Shown here: in pieces, positions 42,976 to 55,031 of the stretch
How positions within the stretch are numbered: the stretch's first letter is position 1
Layout of the letters: each line of letters opens with the position of its first letter
NCBI GenBank assembly: GCA_951640165.1
Contig: OX621240.1
Span: 39,870,713-39,934,712 of the forward strand
DNA from: Pseudoips prasinana
Taxonomy: Eukaryota > Arthropoda > Insecta > Lepidoptera > Nolidae
DNA: 64,000 bases
Direction of reading: 5' to 3'
Translations under genes and position numbers: made by a program
Notes under the pieces: model-generated
Databases searched by the model: none
Told to the model about the DNA's origin: nothing
What the model saw: only the letters and a program-made list of their open reading frames with translations

Positions 42976-44635
42976 TTCTTGTTTTCGTTTTTTTTTTTTT
43001 TTATTTTTTTTTATATCATGTGTTTTCTTACATTGTGATGGGCGTTATGTAGGCTAATGCACGCACAGAACCGTTGTCATCTAATGACTCAAAAAATTGT
43101 GAGATAATAAACAATAACATTAAATTTCACTCAAGCAATTAGAATAACTTCTTGCTAGATGAGAAAATGGTGGGTACATCCGCGTACATTTACAAAATTA
43201 ACAAGTCACACGAAGTCTACCTGAGGCGACGACTGTATGAAAACATAAAATATTATGTGTGCCCCCAACAGCAGTTCGACCAGTTACCGCAAGCAGCAAG
43301 TATTAAACTTATGCTGGTCTCAGCCCCGCTTATATCCTACCACCAAGCTGTTTGAATTTTGCAAAGTGCTCACCGTTATTCAATTATTTCTTATAGCAAC
43401 AGTTCTTAAACAACATTTCTTAACAACTTACTGAAATGAAACTACCCGACGCAAGATTGCAACCTCGTTTAGACGCAGATTTCCCATTTGCCTTGGGTAC
43501 TTTATGTACAAAAAAGTGCAAACATAGCAACAATTTTTTCATGCAAATGCATAGACATATGACATGGCGGTCACTGAGCGGCTTATTCAGCAAAGCTAGT
43601 AGAAGAGCGAAGCCTCCTGATACTAATGTCACAGTACCCTCACAGACACACAATACTCACTTATACATAAACCCTCACGCATATACCCACGTAATATTGG
43701 TGATTTTTTTTAGGAAGTAGTAATTTTTGTTCCAATGTTTGTATTTATTTTTACAATTTAATTTGGTTTATCTTTTTAAGTTTTATTAGAGAGCTAATCT
43801 ATTGACATTGTATTACGTGGATTCGAGTGGAGACCTGGCGACCTGTAACACAGGGAATATCTGTACCATCTCAGGCACCAGCGATCCACAACCAGAATAT
43901 TGTCCCTAAGTATACCTTACATATAAGTTGTTCTTATTGTAGAAATAAGCGTAATTATTTTATTTGTTTAATCAGTATTATTATTATTTGCAACTAGCGC
44001 TCTCAATAAATAATGCCACGTGGTGAACAGGTATTTTCGAGCGTAGTTTCATTCAATGCTACGTTCAAATGAGTACATATGCTACGCTTGCACAAGTACG
44101 CGTGCCGTGTTGGCGCGAACACGTGTGCTACGCGGTGTAGCAACAAGGGGCTGGCAAGCGGAACTCGGCAGCCGACCTATTACTAAGCGGCCGCTGGCCC
44201 GCCGGCCGTTTGTCTTCAGAGGGCTACAGCCACATGAGATACAGCAGCCGTTGTTGTCCCTATAATTATGTAAAAAAATAAAGGTGACAAGAAAATGGAA
44301 TGTTGTTTGTCGCTCGATAACTGACGATCTTGTGCGATGCTATGGAACCTTTGTATGCGAGGCCGGCTCACACTTGTCTGATTAGGTATTGAATGTTTAC
44401 AATTGGAAATGGTTATTAAAATAGCACTAACTAGTCTAGGACACTTTTACAGCTACTTTTGTACAGTTATGGAGGTCTATTATAACAATAACCGATGGAG
44501 ATTAGCAGAATTCTTAGTCCATTTGACATATACGATGGAATTAGCCGGCTCAAGATTCTTAGTAATTATGTTGTTTATTTGGCGTCATTTTAATCGGAAT
44601 GGTAGTGGAGGGTACATACTCCGGCAGCATGCTCC
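42976..44635. other. Gene-free stretch
   Basis: It begins with a T-rich run (42985-43012). Frames at 43152-43355, 43436-43720 and 44056-44265 show no family features. The first 200 bases may still belong to the adjacent LINE fragment. Confidence 0.45.
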
Positions 44636-44639
44636 AGAG

Positions 44640-45480
44640 GAAGGTTTAGGAACATGTTCTCAGGAGACTTTCATCAAACCCTGCCAGTTGTGATTCGAGG
44701 GAAACAAATGCTTCCCTAAAAAAACCAACCTTTGGCCACACGTCAACAAATTAGAGCTTAAACTAACATGACGGTTTCATTGTCTTCACGTCAGAACAGG
44801 CTATTTTCAGAGATGCTGCTAAAAGTTGACAATGGAAAATTAACACAAAGTGGTGGAAGGATTAACCTAGAAAACCTTTGTGTTCTGATAAACAACATCA
44901 AAGCGTTGGTCAACAATGCCTATTCCGACATTGACATTTAAGAGCGATTATGTCACCAACTAACGAACAAGTAGATAAGGTAAATAACTTGATTCTTTCA
45001 AATAATGATGCGCCGACACAAATATACTATTTGTTTGATACTGTTCTAGATTTGGAAGAAGCTGTTTATTTTCCTACAGAATTTCTTAATTCTTTGAACC
45101 CGTTTGGTTCCCTCCCATAAAATGGTGTTCAAAGTAGGTTGTCCTGTTATTTAATTAAGAAACCGGAATCCACCTAAACTTTGCAATGCCACGCGCTTGC
45201 TGGTAACATCACTCAAAACTTTCATGATAGAGTGCACAGTACTCACCGGATGTGGCACCGGAGAAGATACATCGTATTAATTCCCCGAATACCTCTGGTA
45301 CCATCGCATTTACCGTGCCAATGAAAACGCCTACGAATTTCCGGTAATGACATATTTTGCAATGACCATTAATAAATCGCAGGGTCAAACTTTCAACGTT
45401 GCAGGCTTAGATTTGAGCGTTGCGTGTTTTTCACATGGGCAATGAATTATATGTCGCTCTTTTAAGAGTAACCTCTAGAG
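44640..45480 (+). pseudogene. Helitron PIF1-type helicase pseudogene
   Basis: Shifting plus-strand frames give MFSGDFHQTLPVVIRG (the helicase motif around GDFRQ), then INLENLCVL, DLEEAVYFPTEFLNSLNPFG, PPKLCNATRLLVTS, ECTVLTGCGTGED and YFAMTINKSQGQTFNVAG (helicase motif), then a weak YVAL-type end. Order matches the C-terminal half of the Helitron helicase. Stops and frameshifts occur at least every 200 bases. No Helitron termini were found next to it. Confidence 0.88.
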
Positions 45481-46300
45481 TAATCTTGTTTGTATTGTCT
45501 AATGACTGAAAAGCCGCGAACGTTGTATATAAAGACATTCTGTAGTATATTTAGCAATGCAAAACAAAAGAAGTACAATCCTCCAATCAATCCAACCCGT
45601 CGGGTCAATATTGATATGGCACTTTTGTATCTAGAAGAATACAGAATCAGCACTTGAACTGGTATAGAAACAAAACATACCGGCGACACCTACCCCGTCC
45701 CCAATTGCGCTTTTCGGAAGCCCCGTCCAAGTTATTTCGTGAACACTATTGTAAGTACGCAAGTCCCAAGGCTGCTCATTGTATTGTCGAATAGCTCCTC
45801 AAGGGACGTTGCGTAAGAAGCGGGTCATTATTACTAAATAACAATGGGTTAATTAATACCGAGGAGCCATCCGGCGCCATGACACGGAGCGCTGCGTGGC
45901 GCCGGGAGCCTTATGCCTATTTTATTATACCCTGATAGAATTTCAAATTACTTATATTTATTATTAGAATCGGGTGAAGTAAAGTCACGACAAGAATGAA
46001 TCTGTTTTGTTAAACTCAATAAACCGTGCTCAGGTCTGGTTCATTCGTTCAAATTATCATTTCGTTCAAAGATACTCAACTGGAAATAAGGCCGCCATTT
46101 ATACCATCTTGTAATTTGTTGTATAATTAATTAGTGTACAAATCAAAATTAATTTATTGCGTAAAATTTTACATTTATGTGGAATGGTCGTTTTTCTACC
46201 CTACCGTGCAGTGCATGACGTGGCAGCTACTGAGAAACACTGACAGATAACTCAGTAGGAATCCTTTTGTAAAATTAATTATGATTATTATTTATTTATC
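45481..46300. other. Gene-free stretch
   Basis: No supported gene; ordinary AT-rich sequence. Confidence 0.5.
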
Positions 46301-46375
46301 TCAGAAATTGTACATCCATATAATTGTTGTATTATAATAACTTAAAACTATGTTAGTGTACTTATTACAATTAAA

Positions 46376-47648
46376 TTAATTTAAAAATTTCCGTCCACGT
46401 CCTGGTGCACCTGACACGCAGCAGTGCAAACGTGTCCAATGCCCCAGTAGCGGACAGTCAGGTCTCTCGCAAATGATGCGAAGGATGCTATTGGTGCTCC
46501 CTCGTATGCGACGCATCAGGGAGGCGGTCCTCTTGCGGATAATTGTTTCAAAACTATCAGTTGTCGCCTCCGCATGCATACCTGACGCGCTGCAAAATCT
46601 TGGAAGCCCCAATAACACCCTCAGCGCGTTATTGTATTGTATACGGAGTGCGTTATAGGCCCTCTGCGTATACCTGACCCACAGACTGCACGTGTAAAAG
46701 GTTTGGCAGAATGCTTTAAACAGCGTAATTTTAACCTTGACTGTACAACGTGCAAACCTGCGGGCCAGCATGTTACATCGGACCAACAACGCTCTCCGTT
46801 CTCTCTCCATATCTTGATCATCTTTTAAATACTCGTTTAGGATGTGACCAAGGTATTTAAATTCTGTGACTCTGTTTAGGGCCACACCGTACAAGTAAAC
46901 CGGGGGGATCACTGCAGGCTTCTTTGTTCCAACCCTGAAGACCATCATCTCACTCTTCTTAACATTATATATCAACCCGTGTGTGTGCGTATTTCTCACA
47001 TACCTCCAGCAGCCGTCGGAGTGCCTTAATTGAAGGGCTCAATAAAACGGCGTCGTCCGCTTAATAGAGGCTGTTCACAATTCTACCCTCAATTGAGCAT
47101 CCGACGCCGGTTTCACCGAGCTCCCCAACCAACTCGTTGATGTAAAGATTGAAGAGAGCAGGCGAGGTCAGGCCTCCCTGCCTCACGCCACACTCCAATC
47201 CATACATCTCCGAAAGGGCACCCGACCATCTGACCTGGTTAGTTTGGTGGCCATACCAGTATTTAAAGATACTTACCAGCTCTTCGGGTATACCTCGCTT
47301 ACGCATCTTTGCCCACAGGATATTGTAACTAACCAGGTCAAATGCCTTGGAGAGATCCAAAAAAGCAGCGTACACCGGTGTGTTTCGGTCTGTATAGTAC
47401 CTGACCGTATGCTTGAGCGTCAGAATAGCCGCTTCTGTTGATAATCCCTGTCTAAAACCGAATTGGGCATCATGCAGTCCGAGCTGTCCGGTAATCCGCC
47501 GCTCAAGCACACCATCAAGCACCTTGGCTGATATAGTTGCCAGAGAAATAGGTCGATAGTTGTCTTTATCCGACACGTCTCCCGTTTTGTTTTTTATGAT
47601 TGGGACAACTATTGTCTTCATCAGACTGTTTGGCAGATATGAGTTAAA
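46376..47648 (-). pseudogene. Non-LTR reverse transcriptase, 5'-truncated and broken
   Basis: 47621-47061 encodes RT motifs DNYRPISLATISAKVLD, QFGFRQGLSTEAA, LDLSKAFDLVSYN and GVRQGGLTSPALFNLYIN. A stop codon sits directly at the catalytic box (SLY-stop-ADDAVLLSP). A +1 frameshift near 47000 then puts the rest in the frame 46999-46376, with FKYLGHILNEYLKDD, KITLFKAFCQTFYTCSLW and a long C-terminus (LRVLLGLPRFCSASGMHAEA). The family differs from the LINE at 1-3257; I do not assign the clade. 3' of it lies AT-rich sequence, and 5' it stops abruptly near 47648. Confidence 0.9.
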
Positions 47649-47689
47649 ATTATCCTATTACCTATCCTATTCTAAATTATCCTTAAAAT

Positions 47690-47930
47690 AAATTACAATT
47701 TGTTGATGTGTGTTGACTTAGTACAACACCATCCCAAGCTCTTTAGTCACTTAAATAATCGGAAATTTTGTAATATTCGTACCAAATCTCTAATATCATT
47801 GGGAAGTTTGTTAAATAATCTTATGCATTTCCCCATAAAAGAGTTACTTATTTCGTGGAGACTAGTATGCAACATAAGATTATTCTTATATCTAGATTAT
47901 TATTATATTATGTGCATCGCTCCTTTTATA
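47690..47930 (-). pseudogene. LINE C-terminal remnant related to the 1-3257 family
   Basis: The minus strand reads LHTSLHEISNSFMGKCIRLFNKLPNDI, distantly matching KSFLGNCIRFYNKLPTQIT of the main LINE. No other part is preserved. Confidence 0.65.
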
Positions 47931-48809
47931 GAAGGAATTGGTTTTCATATATATATAATATACCGTAGGTACACTACGGAGTTACTGCCTACCAAGCTTG
48001 CTGGCTTGCGATTGGTACGAACCCTAACTGCCACTACTCTCACAGGGACTCCCTTCCGTCACAACACTTAAGTATTGAAATAGATGTTCAGAAGTCACAC
48101 CAGTTCACACTTGGGGATGGGGGTTCACACAAGTGTTATCAATTTTTCTTCTTATCTTATGTTCGTGTTGTATTTTAGGATATGTGCAATTTTCTGAATA
48201 AACTTTTCTTGCTTTTAACTTTTTTCAAATATAGATGTAATGAGGAATTCTTATTTGTATACATTGTATATTATAAAGAGAGATTTGTATTTTTATTTGT
48301 AACGAATAAACTCAAAAAATACTAACCCGTTTAAAAAAATCTTTATTAAAAGAATTCTACATCATCACTGAGTAACATATAGGCTATATTGTTAATCGAA
48401 TAAAATTAGGGATCCCTACGAAAACTACAATAATGTAACCCAAGAAAATGTTTTAACATAAAACTCCATATCGCATGCGCTGCGCAAACAATTGATGATA
48501 GAATAAAACTATGTAAGTACTACAACATTAAATGGTATGTCAATATCTGCGCGTAACTTTGCAATACCACGTGTCTAACTATTGTGGATACGTCATTATA
48601 ACTACTTATTTACATACAAAACGCCCAATTTAGACCACGTTATTGGTATCTTGAAATTTATGGTTAATCAAATAAATAATACGTTCGTAGTAAAGGCTGT
48701 TTCAGCAACCGTAGATCACGTATAGAGCATGGAATCGGACATTTAATTTTAAAGATATCATAGATATAAAAACGCTGCTCGTAATGGGCGGAATGGGTTA
48801 GTAATTCGT
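47931..48809. other. Gene-free stretch
   Basis: Nothing firmly recognised. A faint echo of the Helitron helicase (AACTTTGCAATACCACGTG) occurs near 48556. Confidence 0.45.
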
Positions 48810-48823
48810 ATTCTAGTATAGAC

Positions 48824-49197
48824 TATTAGAAGGCTCAAGGTCACCCAAAGAGCAATGGAGAGGGCTATGCTCGGAGTTTCCCTGCGGGATCGTGTCAGAA
48901 ATGTCGAAATCCGCAGGCGAACCAAAGTCACCGACATAGCCCGAAGAATTGCAAAACTGAAGTGGCAGTGGGCGGGGCACATAGCTCGTAGAACCGATGG
49001 CCGTTGGGGCAGAAAGGTTCTTGAGTGGCGACCACGAACCGGAAGACGCAGCGTGGGCAGGCCCCCTACAAGATGGACCGATGATCTTGTGCGGGTCGCT
49101 GGAAACAGCTGGATGCGAATAGCGCAAGACCGGCAATTGTGGAGATCTTTGGGGGAGGCCTTTGTCCAGCAGTGGACGTCTTTCGGCTGATATGATG
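48824..49197 (+). mobile_element. RTE-type LINE, 5'-truncated copy with 14-bp target duplication
   Basis: The insertion is bounded exactly by ATTCTAGTATAGAC at 48810-48823 and 49198-49211. It encodes the RTE protein's last about 120 residues in one open frame: RRLKVTQRAMERAMLG, RTKVTDIARRIAKLKWQWAGHIAR, GRRSVGRPPTRWTDDL and VQQWTSFG-stop. It then ends in TATGATG. The intact frame and perfect duplication indicate recent insertion. It serves as the reference for four other tails in the window. Confidence 0.93.
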
Positions 49198-49574
49198 ATT
49201 CTAGTATAGACAGGTTTGTTTTTCTATAACTTTTAAAAAGTCATTTTCCTATTTGCAATTTAATTTTTAACAATATTATATTATCTACAATTTTTTAATT
49301 TTCCTCTGATCTCCGTATTTGTAGTTTCATCTCTAATAATTATTCAATAAATATCTATTTAATTATTATTTATTGTTATATATAAAAAAATAGCATTCTC
49401 ACCAGCTAATTGCAATACGCCTAGAAACAAAAGGGCCCAACTCTCTAAACACAGTTCTAGAGCGAGATTTGCCAAATATCTCGTATTGGAGATCTTCTTC
49501 TAAAAATTCAGATCGTCCCGCAAGTCAGAGAGAGTACGCCTCGCAATTGCGTGAAATTTTGATCGATTATCTTT

Positions 49575-49715
49575 ATAAGTATGTATTTACAAAAGAAAAG
49601 TAGTATATTATGTAGTCTATCAGTTATCTGGTTTCCATAGTACAAGCTCTGCTTAGTTTCAGATCAGACGGCCGTGTGTGAATAATGTCTCAGGATATAT
49701 TAGATTTATTTCCTT
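49575..49715 (+). mobile_element. SINE 3' half
   Basis: GTATGTATTTACAAAAGAAAAGTAG, split here as GTATGTATTTACAAAAG and AAAAGTAG, then GTTATCTGGTTTCCATAGTAC and TGTCTCAGGATAT match the 3' half of the SINE at 56425-56700. The tRNA-like head is missing. Confidence 0.75.
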
Positions 49716-49721
49716 TTTAGG

Positions 49722-49888
49722 GTTCCGTAGCCAAATGGCAAAAAACGGAACGCTTATAGATTCGTCATGTCTGTCTGTCTGTCCGTCCGTATGTCACAGC
49801 CAGTTTTTGCCGAAACTATAAGAGCTGTACTGTTGAAACTTGGTAAGTAGATGTATTCTGTGAACCGCATTAAGGTTTACAAAATGTT
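49722..49888 (+). repeat. Partial copy of the GGTTCCGTAGCC repeat
   Basis: It is nearly identical to 5736-5905 (TTTTTAGGGTTCCGTAGCC, GTCTGTCTGTCTGTCC, GAACCGCATTAAG) and then breaks off at a Helitron end. Confidence 0.85.
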
Positions 49889-49934
49889 TGCATTAATAAA
49901 TTAATACCCGAGCAAAGCCGGGTCAGCCGGCTAG
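49889..49934 (+). mobile_element. Helitron 3' terminus fragment
   Basis: ACCCGAGCAAAGCCGGGT forms a short hairpin and is followed by CAGCCGGCTAGTA before T, matching the 3' structure at 27490-27519. Confidence 0.6.
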
Positions 49935-49959
49935 TATAATGTATAGGGTTATTATTTGG

Positions 49960-50420
49960 GGTGAAAGGCATGCGAAGGGTATCTGCCCTGACTCGGTCTG
50001 TTAAGTCCTTTCTCACTCCTCTACCGCGGCACTGTGACACCAGACCGTAGAAGCCATGTGTCAATTATGGCGCTTTTTCCTCCGAATGGGCATTCCCACG
50101 GTTCGCCTGACTATACATTCCATGATCCACGACCAGGCAATACCCCTTGCACATGTCCTCCTACACTAAAGCTCTACCTGTGCCCATACCGGATGATACC
50201 TCTATCTCCAAAACACAAATTTTAGGTGTTACACGCACCGTGTCTAGAGATGCGAGGCTGAGACCAACTCGCCAACGGTGCCCCTCGATGCCAGGCGTCT
50301 TCTGACAGCTTCTTGTGGAAATAAGATTAAAAGGTCAATGGGCTCTAAATATGCGTTCAACTGAGCGTCCTGCATGTCTCGTTTGTCGGATTGCAACAGA
50401 ACCTGGTTATGGTATATAGA
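49960..50420. other. Unassigned old repeat or degraded coding DNA
   Basis: Both strands hold short frames (minus 50244-50459, LFPQEAVRRRLASRGTVGELV; plus 50034-50225). The composition is more GC-rich and codon-like than the surroundings, but I recognise no family. Confidence 0.3.
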
Positions 50421-50492
50421 GTATTTTTTGCGGTATAATATATCCAATGCTTGACGCATTGGATATATTATTATTATACCGCAAAAAATACT
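50420..50492. repeat. Hairpin with 31-bp arm, 5-nt loop and a 6-nt bulge
   Basis: AGTATTTTTTGCGGTATAA, then TATATCCAATGC (50420-50450) pairs with 50456-50492, which has an extra TTATTA-type hexamer. The loop is TTGAC. Confidence 0.9.
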
Positions 50493-53010
50493 TTTTTCAA
50501 TGTGTGTACCTCAAACATAAGTCCCTTAAAAGAAGATGTTAATTTGACGATACTGAACCCAACTATTATTATAGATCTGAAACTAATTCACAGTACGAGG
50601 TTATGGTGCCGCGATACTTGTGACTAAACACTCATTGCCATTCGTAGGTACCTACCTATGGCTAACGGACAATGTCAATAAAATAAAATAAAGCGTATTT
50701 TAAGCAGAAACGTATCTATAATATAATTTATAATAACAACTAGTGTATCATAATATCGCGGAGAGGGCGCGGGGCGCGGGGCGGCAGGTGCGTGTCACAT
50801 GACTGCTTGCGTGTAATTAATTGCTCAGCAAATACAAATAAACAGTAGTCATGGATGTTGTGTGGCGCGTGGCGTGGAGACAGTGCCTCGGTGCAATACG
50901 ATCCCACGAGTCTCCGCTCGGGCGACTCGCAAACCATTCGCTTATCTTACTTTGCGACGGACCATAGGTAACGAAACGTATACCAAATCTCTCTAATATG
51001 TCATTGATAATTTAGTATCGTCTTGCCTGTTTGTATGTCACCCGAAATTCGTAAAGCCATCCCTGCATTATCGTGTCATGAGTATAGTTTGTGTGTTTTC
51101 CAAATGCTCTCTTTGTTTCAGTAACTCTTGGATACAACGCAACGTGTGGAGGGATTTCAATTTGCTCGAAATGGATCGTGTAATAATACCATTACACGAA
51201 CCATTACGAACAAATTTAAATCCCTTTAAAACTCGTAAACTATCTAACTACTTATGATACATGAAATTTAGCACATTATTCAATTTCATTTATTTAGTTT
51301 AAACGGTTATTGATGTAATAAAGTATAAAAACCGGTATTTTTATGACTAACTGACTCACTCCTGAAAGAGCCACTTCTAGATGACCTAGAAACTTGATAT
51401 TTGGTACCAAGGTAGATTATTACGCATATACAAAGGAAAAATCTGAAAACTGAAAATATAACCAAGTACAGATAACGTTAAGTAGGTAACTCTTCTAACG
51501 AGAAATGGAATCCAACTACCTCCCCGAGAGTCTCATGAGCTACCGTCTCGGGCGTGTCTAATGTTAAGTACGCCACTGCACAACGTCAAATACGAGGGTG
51601 CATTATGATATTCAATAATGCGTGGTTCTTGACTTCACCAACTAAGGAGATTTATATGGGTGCCAAGTTCTGTTTTCACTCGGCATGTAATTCAAGCACA
51701 AAATTCAAATTGGTATTTTTTACAAACTAAATATATCAACCTAATACACTAACTAACACTAACTCACTAACCTGCATTCAGAGTTGTAGAACACTATATT
51801 TACCATCATCCAACTAGGTATCCAACTTCGAGAAAGAGGTGATTTTTACAAGATGGACCGATGATTGCGGGTGGCGTAAGGCCGGCAGTTGTGGAGAACC
51901 CTTCGTCCAGCAGAGAACGTCTTTTGGCTGGTATGATGACGATGATATTAGATATATTTTGGAATGAATTTGCAAGATGTCTTTCAGTTTCCTCGTATCT
52001 ACGGCCTTAGTACCACCGTTTCCACTCTCGCTCCTGGTTAGTTAGTATTGATATACTAACCACGAGCAAACACTGGTGTACTTTGCTTAAAGGAAGTCAC
52101 CGACATAACTGAATAGAGAGATAATGCTTGGCAAAGCCTTTAAGGGTAGGTATAGAGTCTATGGGGAGTTGCCAGGGTATGTTTTTCCACTACGGTTATT
52201 TTAAATACAATTGTTAGTTTTTTATATCCATTAAATACAGTATTTTAAAACTCTGTGTACTTTTCAACCCTAGGCCAAACAATGTTACTTTATAGCATGC
52301 CATAGTTATATTAGTTAAAGTTTTAATTGAAGATATTGTTATACATATTGGTAGGCATACTTTGTGTTAGTTTACATTTCAGACCAATTCTTACAGCCTA
52401 CTATCACAGTGTCAGAGTTGGCTACTGGCTACTGACACATAATGAATGGCGTGGTGTGGTAAATGATATACCTTGATATTTGTTACAGACGACGAATGAT
52501 GACAGTAACACCAAACCTATACTGCAGGTGGCTAGTTTTCATAATAAATATGAAATGTACATTATCACATTATTCCTAAATTATAGAAATAGCTCATCAA
52601 TAATTATAATTAACACTAAGTAGAATATCTATGTAAGTACTAATTTGCGTAATAATCAGTTTAAATTTAAGCTTTTTCTTTAAATATTTCCATAATTATT
52701 AACAAACGTAGTATAATTTGGCTAAGAAACAATAGGACTCTTCCTATACCAGTGTAGTTGGATAGCGGGACGGTAGCGAAGGTGGCACATTTATGTCGGC
52801 TCTTTGAATGCGCTTCTTGAATTTTATATATTATTGTCACGTTCGGGATTCAAAGCCCAGTACCAGTAAGTATATTTGGTGGGTATTGTAACATATCGCG
52901 ATTGTTCTAGTTAATACTAGAACAAAAGTAAAAGGATAGCTGATGAAAGAGACATACAAAATTCTTAATGCAAATTTTACACGAGCCATCTAGTGTAAAA
53001 TTTGCATTAG
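50493..53010. other. Gene-free stretch with small repeat traces
   Basis: GC-rich patch at 50755-50790. 51330-51470 (GACTAACTGACTCACTCCTGA, TACAAAGGAAAAATCTGAAAA) resembles Helitron-internal sequence of Lepidoptera. 51850-51952 is an RTE tail fragment (CAAGATGGACCGATGAT, GTCCAGCAGAGAACGTC). Inverted repeats lie at 52902-52925 (loop TAAT) and 52966-53009 (17-bp perfect arms, 10-nt loop). Confidence 0.5.
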
Positions 53011-53195
53011 AATGAAAAAAAAACTTGAGAGGTGTCAAGGGACACCGGGATGGAACGAAGTTTATTATTATGATATATTATTATTATTTATTATGTACAA
53101 AAAACCTGTATACTTACACTCAACAAAAATAATCTTCGCGACACCACACTGTTCAATGCGAAATAGAAATGAAAATACCTGGCTGGCTTTCTATA

Positions 53196-53226
53196 AGAGA
53201 GAGAGAGAGAGAGACAGACAGAGAAA
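53196..53226 (+). repeat. GA microsatellite
   Basis: A run of about eight AG dinucleotides passing into GACAGACAGAG. Confidence 0.85.
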
Positions 53227-53229
53227 CGT

Positions 53230-55027
53230 GCGCAGGCCGCACAGCTGCAAAAAGTGTCCTGACAACTTTTCGTAAGATTTTTTTCCGTCTAGCCCCCTTT
53301 CACAATGCGCGATAAAGAACTTCGTTCCAAAAAGAGAGATAATGCAATTTCCTGATACAAAAGAAAGAGATAATAACAGAAGTATTTCTATATTGGTGAA
53401 TGTTCTACAATAAAAATAATTCCTTTAATAATTTGGAACACTTACGGGGCATAAACAGTATATCGAAACAAGGCAATTCAAAAGAAAGAAGTAAAATTTA
53501 ACAAGTAGAAGTGATCAGTGAAACTAAACGGTACCAAGTGTTCCGGACACAGTGAGAAGTGTACCGTGTAAGTCGGGACTTACGCGCAGTGCTCGTCCCG
53601 GGGACTCTGTAAGTGCACCACGTGTGAACTCTAACGCAGTGCTTATGGCCGGGACTATTAAGTACGTCTATGTTCCAACTGTCACTGTCGAGGCCAATAA
53701 GGGTTCCGTTTGCAAAGACTAGTTTTCTTTCCCATCCCCAGACCCACATTATATTATAGGTATATGAGTAACTTATGATACGCCAGAGAAATATACAGGA
53801 CGGAACTTGAGGTACGATTTCTTTGCTATTGCCACAGCTATTTTAGCAATTATAGAGATTTTATGTAGGCTTCTGGGAAAGCAACTAAATATAAATACTA
53901 ATTTTCCTTGGCTGAAACTCCACAATGGCATGTTGTAACTATGAAACCCATTTTGTAATTTCACACAATATAGGTAAGGACAACATTAAGTATCGACAGT
54001 AATAATCATTTTTGGAGTAAAACTTCTTTTGGCACGCTTGGATTGGGGGGCAAGCTGGTCAATGCGATACGAAAAGTAAAGGCCGAACGGAAGTTGAGAG
54101 AGGTATATAAGTTAGTGAAAATAGAAAGAGAGAGAGATTTACGTTTCGTATATCGCTGTAGAGGCAAGAGAGAGGTGCGAGCACACATTTTATTTTCCTT
54201 TTCCTCTTTCTCTCATAGCCAGCCTTTGGACGCTCTCAACACAAAAAAATACTGTATGGACCACCTTATGCTACGCGGTCACAGTAGAAGTTTTACTTTA
54301 GTAGTGTGGTTTTGTTACAGTTTCAATGCCTCGCTGCACAATAGACAGACTAAAGCCATCTAGCAATCAATCTAAAATACACTCATGGGCACCTGCCTTG
54401 GGATTCAGTCAGATCAAAATAAATGACATAAATTTACGCCAGGGAAACTGAACAGAGTACTATAACTTAAGTTTTGTAAATATCTTAAATAAATAGGCAC
54501 ACTACTGATACAGTTTTACGATGGTGTAGATAAGTCGTTGGTTACAAACTGCCGCATGCCGCGGCGACAGGTTTTTGAAAATAAGTCAAGGCGCAGGCCA
54601 AGGCTTCACTCCCTTATTAGTCGAGAACCGAGTTACAGTAACCTTCAACAGCTGAACTTGCGCGGATAAAGGTCAATTATTTACAATTCTTGGATTGTTC
54701 GCATGAGCTGAAATTTGTAATTGAATTTAACAACAAACAAAAAATAATTTAAACATTTTTAATATAGCGTATAAATACACTTTTTATTATTTGTTGTGTG
54801 GCGACGGTGACCCATTTCAGCACCCTGTCTGATCTCGTGGGGCGTAGAGGTCGGCCGTAGGGAATATCTAATTGAAAACGGGCAGCAGCATCTTACCTTC
54901 ATCGTGGCAATGGCGTGAAAGGATTAGTTAATGATTAACCTTCGGTTTGCCCATCGTATGGGCCGAGCTCTTGGAAGACCCCGAAAGAAATAAAGATCCA
55001 TATTGAAACTCCAACTCGGTGAGAGTG
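53230..55027. other. Gene-free stretch
   Basis: No supported gene. The frame at 54043-54363 is rich in Lys/Arg/Glu because of a purine-rich tract (AGAAAGAGAGAGAG) and shows no family. 54820-54870 resembles a LINE 3' UTR. Confidence 0.4.
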
Positions 55028-55031
55028 TATA

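Noticed and set aside
43436..43720. Small host protein
   Set aside because: Codon use and composition look random, and the region overlaps an equally long frame on the other strand.
54043..54363. Coiled-coil protein rich in Lys/Glu/Arg
   Set aside because: The composition comes from a purine-rich simple-sequence tract.
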